Positions 41,060-46,100 of a stretch of 46,100 nt of DNA are shown here, in pieces. A program made the position numbers and the translations under genes. Origin of the DNA: Gnetum montanum. Its lineage: Eukaryota; Streptophyta; Gnetopsida; Gnetales; Gnetaceae. The notes below the pieces were generated by a model. That model saw only the letters and a program-made list of their open reading frames with translations, made no database searches and was not told the DNA's origin. The DNA lies in contig MNCI01027496.1 of the NCBI GenBank assembly GCA_015680685.1, positions 35,949-82,048 of the forward strand. The letters run 5' to 3'. Numbering within the stretch: the first letter of the stretch is position 1; the number at the start of each line of letters is the position of its first letter.

Positions 41060-44000
41060 CACCCAAACTCACACATGTCATAATCCCTTAAGGAATAGGT
41101 ATAACACCATATATAAAATGCAATAAAATGGATTTTACTCATAATCTCAATGGCCTAGTACCATGTCATGTAGTTGTGACCTTCTTGAGTAAGGTTGAGT
41201 TGTCATAACTTATGAAAAGGATAATTAAATAAATATTTTTGTTGTTTTGATGTTTTATGATATTTTTAATGTTTTAATGTTAAGGGCATCAATAATAAAA
41301 ATGAGAAAATATCCTAAGCTTTATGTACCACACAAACATTAAACACAACATCAACCAAACAATTCTAAGATATGTAAGCATGGCAACACTCTAATAGAGT
41401 CTAGACACACTTATAAGAGCAATAACCCAAAGCACATACAAACAAGGACATAAATAATCTTATGCAAGGGAGAAAGAGCTCTACCAAAAACACACACTAG
41501 ACTATAAACACAAGATGTTTAAAACACTTTCTATATCTAATTCTTATTATTTATATACAAATTACCACAAAATGCTTCATCATCTCCTAATGACTAGATA
41601 AAGCTAGTTCCATAACTTTAATAATCAAGTTACAATAACTATGACTAGACGCATGACAAGATCAATGTGGAGGAATATAACAATAAAAATACTTTAACAT
41701 AGGATATATTATAAATAAACACTATGAGAAGAGAGAGAGAGAGGCTAGGGAATGATGAATAGCAAGAAGAGTTCTCTGATATTCCTGAGGAACTAAATAT
41801 GCCTTAGGTATGATGAATGATCTTTAGTATATTCTTTTTAGTTTGTATTAAACTACCAAGTATTGTGCATGTCCTATGGTTATAGTTCTAGGAGACAACA
41901 CCTTCACCTTCAAATCCTCTTTTTGAGGGAGGATTTTAGTTTATGGATCAAGCAAGTGTTCTCCAAGTGGAACTAAATGATGTTATCTTCATGGCTCAAG
42001 GGTGCACTTACCAAAGCATGGTAGGATACAAGAATGCTAAAAATTATATGAAACCTTTAAGCATTAAACCACCATTAAAAAAATCATGTACAACGACAAT
42101 GGTAAGTATAATCCCCAAAGAAAACATGGAAAACAACTTCACAACCCAATGTCAAATATGCACATAGGTATGAAGAATAAGGTAGGATTAGAAAACATGT
42201 ATCCATTAGTGTTTGTCCCTCATGAATAAGTTACGAGACACTAGCTTTGGAAACACTAACTCACATCATGCATTGAAAAATACCAACATAACAATTACAG
42301 ATGTAAACATGGAAAAAACTAAACCAAAAAACAAAGAAGAATCTAAAACTTATGACACTCCCACTAAAGCAAACTAAGATAATTAAAAATATAGGTAGAA
42401 AATAAAAGTAGAAGAAGATAGTCCTAGTTATATTAGAAGACCAACCAAGTACCTTATGTCATGCAACAACCACCATCATGAAAGTTAAGCTTGAGTATAC
42501 TTGCTCACCATAGCATACCATCAAGGATTCACAAGTGGATCCTCCTCAAAGAAAACTCCATTGTTTCCTTCCCTTGTGAAATTTGTTAATGGAACACCTT
42601 TGAATTCCAAACAACTAGTGAAACATTAGCATTAAATATGAGTTTATCACCTTGGATGACCAATCTTATCCTCTGCATTTCCTAATTGATTTCCTATCAT
42701 ACATAACAATGGACAAGAATTGAAATGAAAGTAATGAGGAATTCAGATGAATAAAAAGGATGAAAAGAGTGCAATATTACTAAATTCCCAACCAATCATT
42801 TAATTATCTCATGGAGCACATGAACATGTCTTATATGTTGCAAGAGATAGACTACTGCATCCCTTCATTGTTAGTCATCCACTCGGTAGGGATAGACTCC
42901 CAAGTCCCTTTTTTAAGCGTAAGGTTATACCTACCTCCACCAATTCCATCTAGCCTTATTTATTTCATGGTCTAACCATTGATAAAATCAAACCAATGTG
43001 ACATATCACAAAAGACCCAAAAGTTAAGATCCTAGTTTGGTTTTCCTTCATCCATGCACATATGCATGGTAGGCTTCCCAAACTTTACCCTACCAAAACC
43101 CTCTTGTTAATTACCCTTACTATGGTAATTGATCCCAATTCCAACAAATTTTGATTCATGAAAATGAATGAATTTCAGAATTAGGTGAAAGCAATAATTA
43201 ACATTACCAAAGTTCACTAAGGAAGAGACTTCTGGACCTCCATGGCCATGAGTATGGATGGAATAGGAAATTTTCTTAGACAATTAAATTGGGGTCCAAG
43301 TTATATAGGTAATAGATTGAACATGAAAAAGGCTTACATGGGTATTGGTATAATCACTTGCTTTGTTTTAAATGGAGAAATCACATGGTTGGTTCAAGAT
43401 GGTAAAACTACTAATTTATGTGGACCAATAACCTTGGGATTACATTGCTCCTCCCATCATCTCTTCTTTTCATTATTGAAATTCTATTATATATATATAT
43501 ATATATATTCCTTTCATCTTTTTCTCTTTTCTATTTGTTTCCTCCTTTTTTTATTTTTTCTTTTCTTTTTATGAGAGATTTTTGATGATGCATGAGGGTA
43601 CAAAAATAATTGGAATACTCGCTCACTACCTAAAGTCTTTGACTTACATGACATGAGAATTCATCCCTAACCACATGACATGTATAGGTTTGTAAGATCA
43701 TGAATCCCTTTTGACCAAGTTGGCCAAGCAAGGTAACATGTATATCTTGATATTATTACATCGATAACATCCATTTAGTGGTCATAAAGACCCTCGATGG
43801 AACATCCTTTTGTTATTAGTAACCAAGCATTCTTCTGGGATTTTGGAGCTCACCCCCTCAAGCATGGATCCACCACATACCCATAGTTCCAATGGCATTA
43901 ACTTTAGTAGCTTGCAGTGTGAATCCATGCTCCTCACTAAATCTAATTTTAGTTCATCGATGATGGATAGAAAAAAGTAGGTGAATGGACTTTGTTGTAT

Positions 44001-44224
44001 GGTCATTCCATTAATCAAGGCTTAACTTTTGACCTAGTTGATACTCCTACATCATCATCATATCTGTAACTCATCCATCCACCATTAGCTTATTGGCTGA
44101 GCATTCATAAAGAACATTAATTTTTTTTCTCATATACATACAAATGTACTTAAGAAAAAAAATATTCTGCATGATTGATCATTAAGCTCAAAAATATCAA
44201 GTATTAACTAAACACACTAACTTT
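41060..44224. other. Outer segment of right arm, no gene recognised
   Basis: Mirror of 2284-5447. A plus-strand frame at 43242-43574 (110 codons; GIGIITCFVLNGEITWLVQD, then GKTTNLCGPITLGL) is open here but broken at the matching left position. It may be a retroelement gag-like fragment, though I cannot name a family. It runs into the (TA)n and pyrimidine tract. Confidence 0.5.
43782..44018 (-). CDS. Hypothetical 78-codon ORF, right arm
   Basis: Mirror of 2490-2726, same length, open from ATG to stop. No recognised domain. The same caution applies: probably not a host gene. Confidence 0.2.
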   Translation of the reverse strand: MINGMTIQQSPFTYFFLSIIDELKLDLVRSMDSHCKLLKLMPLELWVCGGSMLEGVSSKIPEECLVTNNKRMFHRGSL

Positions 44225-44610
44225 AATGCTTCTAGTGAAAGTTGAACAATTAATTTATTTTCGACAGTATTAATTTCTTTTTGTTTTGGAGGCTCAAGGA
44301 TAAGAAGCTTTCAACTTTTGTTGCTATTTGTTATTTATCTTTGATTGATGTATTCTTTTTTTCTTTAGAGATAGTTTTCTCCTGCTCTTTACAAGAAACC
44401 CTTTAGTAATAAGTGAAAACTTGTGAGGATGCTTTTAATAAGGGCAAGCCTAAATTCTATTTGTACCTTAGAGGGAAGATTTTTTAATATTAGTTGTAAG
44501 GATGAAAATCTGGAAAGGCACTCACAAAATTATTGGGATTTTTCTTTAGGCTCTCTCTTAAATGATCTACTATACTTTGAATTTTTTTGTTGTCTAACAC
44601 CTCTTTCTCT

Positions 44611-44650
44611 CCCCGTTCCCCTCCCCTCCCCTCCCCTCCCCTCCCTCCCT
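44611..44650 (+). repeat. (CCCCT)n C-rich repeat
   Basis: Repeated cccct units. The minus strand has at least four runs of four Gs, giving G-quadruplex potential, and the plus strand has i-motif potential. It is followed by an A-run. Confidence 0.85.
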
Positions 44651-45019
44651 TGAAAAAAAAACAAACAAATACCAAAGGTTCTAATTTTAATAATCAAAAT
44701 CAACTAGTAGGCAAAAGAATGAAAAATTTCTAATTATAATTTTCCAAAAAATAGTATGATAATGCGAAGACAAGCATGAGCAACATATAAAGCTTAATTT
44801 TCAGATATCAAATAGGAAGTCACAAGATAAAATCTTATTAAAGAATAAGCATCTAAAAGGTATGACATAGCTAACAAATAATACCTTAGCCATAATAAAT
44901 ATTAAATAAGAGATCAAGAGGTCAAGTATCACTTAAGCATTAATTATACAAATGCATCATATAACTATGCTATCCAAAAATACACTCAAGAATTCAATAA
45001 AATATGTTTATAACAACAT

Positions 45020-45185
45020 ATATAAAGGATCATCACTCATAGGGTTAATGCTTGCCTTGGCAAAGTGGGGTCCTAGAAGGGTTGGTGGATGAGTGAAAGC
45101 TTAACCTTTTTTGAGTGGTTGTGCTGAGGCTCAAACCTAGGTCCTACCACTTGACAAATAAGCACCTTACCATCACTCTAAATGA
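45020..45185 (-). mobile_element. Possible tRNA-derived SINE
   Basis: On the minus strand, an A-box-like gtgatggtaaggtgct (45176-45161) is followed about 25 bases later by a B-box-like GGTTTGAGCC (45137-45128). This is the spacing of a tRNA-type polymerase III promoter (B-box consensus GGTTCGANNCC). The segment is more GC-rich than its surroundings. No clear tail or target duplication was found, so this is tentative. Confidence 0.35.
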
Positions 45186-46100
45186 TGGTCTCTTGTAATA
45201 AGATATGTCTAAATCATATAAAGCTATCCATAGTATATGTTAAATAATAATTAATAAAACCAAGGTCAAGAATTTGAAACAAAAGATGTAACATTATCTT
45301 TCTATGAGAACATGTTTTCACATCCTAAGTTGTTGTTCATTCTTGGGCCATGTCTCCTCTTGGTTCTTAGTTTGCTCATAGATTGTGATTCATCATAGAT
45401 CATGATTCATTCTTAGGATTGTAATATGTTCTAGATTGTGGTTTTCCCTTAATTCTAATCTACTCAAGTCATAGCTATTTTTAGATGCCACAAAAAGCAT
45501 TAAATATATTATTATATTTAACATTATGTATTGGAAATAACACAAGAAAATGTAGAAGGAAAAGTGAAAAGAAAATTTATAAATGTAAAAATTAGGAAGG
45601 AATAGGTAAATATATATAGGTAATGCTTTGCAGGTTCTTAGGGTTATCTTCCTTTAACATCTATCCCTTAAAGGTGGTCAAGTTTGTTTTGTTTCATTTC
45701 ATCTCATTATTATTAATTGCAATTACTAGCTTTACAACTCCATGCTAGCTTGACCTTTAAGCTACTAGCATAAATATCTCAAGTCAAACTCCAAAATTTT
45801 TCCTCAAGAGACATACTTGTAGTTACAATGCACCTTTTCATTATGGATCTTCTTACAATAATTACAAAATGACACTATTCAAGAATGAAAATATGACAAA
45901 GAGCATCATGGCTAAAGTGTTGATGTTATGCATTCATAACATAATAGAGAAAACTTATACATCTTTTGTTTGCACATGTAGAAAGCATGGGAGTTGGAAC
46001 ACAAATCAAATAACTATATGTACCCCTTGGACATATAGCCTACACGTAAGTTTAGTAGAACTTTATAACTTAATGCTATACAATGTGTGAGTTTGCTACT

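Larger units (their letters stand above)
24069..44224 (-). repeat. Right arm of the ~42-kb palindrome
   Basis: Reverse complement of 2284-24060, about 1.6 kb shorter. By comparison with the left arm it lacks the equivalents of about 15665-16842 (half of a solo LTR plus the middle of the MULE), about 1 kb of the copia element (protease to start of RT), and the 15-bp minisatellite (8947-9155), whose place is marked by a single N at 36633. It keeps about 1 kb of gag-protease sequence (36851-37827) that the left arm has lost. Confidence 0.95.
44225..46100. other. Right flank outside the palindrome, no gene recognised
   Basis: AT-rich sequence unrelated to the left flank. Contains a C-rich repeat (44611-44650) and a SINE-like segment (about 45020-45185). 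Short frames such as 44423-44653 and 45869-46090 show no domain. Confidence 0.55.

Noticed and set aside
2284-44224. Giant-TIR transposon or foldback element
   Set aside because: No target duplication or defined terminal motif at either edge, and the arms contain unrelated nested elements. A segmental inverted duplication fits better, though it is not proven.
2284-44224. Chloroplast-type large inverted repeat
   Set aside because: No rRNA, tRNA or plastid genes; the content is nuclear retrotransposons, and there is no single-copy region between the arms.

Overview
The window is repeat-dominated, AT-rich nuclear DNA of a seed plant, most probably a gymnosperm. It holds no intact conventional gene. 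It contains decayed Ty3/gypsy and Ty1/copia retrotransposons, a Mutator-like (FAR1/MULE-type) transposase remnant, a piece of a leucine-rich-repeat receptor gene, and two copies of the 5' end of a terpene synthase gene. The terpene synthase motifs (NVW..ELIQSLNSPFSAPSY, RLSIVNSL, IDRYF, ALDYV) resemble the gymnosperm TPS-d clade, which is the main reason for suggesting a conifer-like host.

The dominant feature is a giant inverted repeat. Bases 2284-24060 (left arm) are repeated in reverse complement at 24069-44224 (right arm), separated by only 8 bases (24061-24068). Every nested element in one arm occurs in mirror order in the other. The arms differ by substitutions (from about 1 % to about 9 % in stretches compared by eye) and by private indels. 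The fold point lies in what looks like an intron of the terpene synthase fragment, so the two TPS pieces point at each other.

Layout of the left arm, outside to inside:
- 2284-5447: unidentified, non-coding-looking DNA.
- 5448-11952: a non-autonomous gypsy element with a tRNA-Asp-type primer site and gag (plus protease in the right arm). No RT or integrase is seen in either arm. Its 3' LTR lacks its last ~40 bases.
- 12122-14040: the 3' end of a related gypsy element in minus orientation (LTR plus a coiled-coil-coding stretch).
- 14041-17700: the MULE transposase remnant, split by a related solo LTR at 14999-15908.
- 18820-18990: the LRR-receptor N-terminal fragment.
- 19175-22470: a copia element with a 700-base assembly gap.
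- 23430-23941: the TPS fragment.
The right arm repeats this in mirror image.

Outside the palindrome, 1-2283 carries a broken gypsy integrase. Bases 44225-46100 carry no recognisable gene, a C-rich simple repeat and a possible SINE.

No genes here appear to work together as a pathway. The interest lies in the structure: a very large, almost spacer-less palindrome with a terpene synthase fragment at its turn. If transcribed, it could form long double-stranded RNA. The arms also act as paired fossils: each keeps sequence the other has lost (for example, gag codons that are CAG or CAA in one arm are stops in the other).
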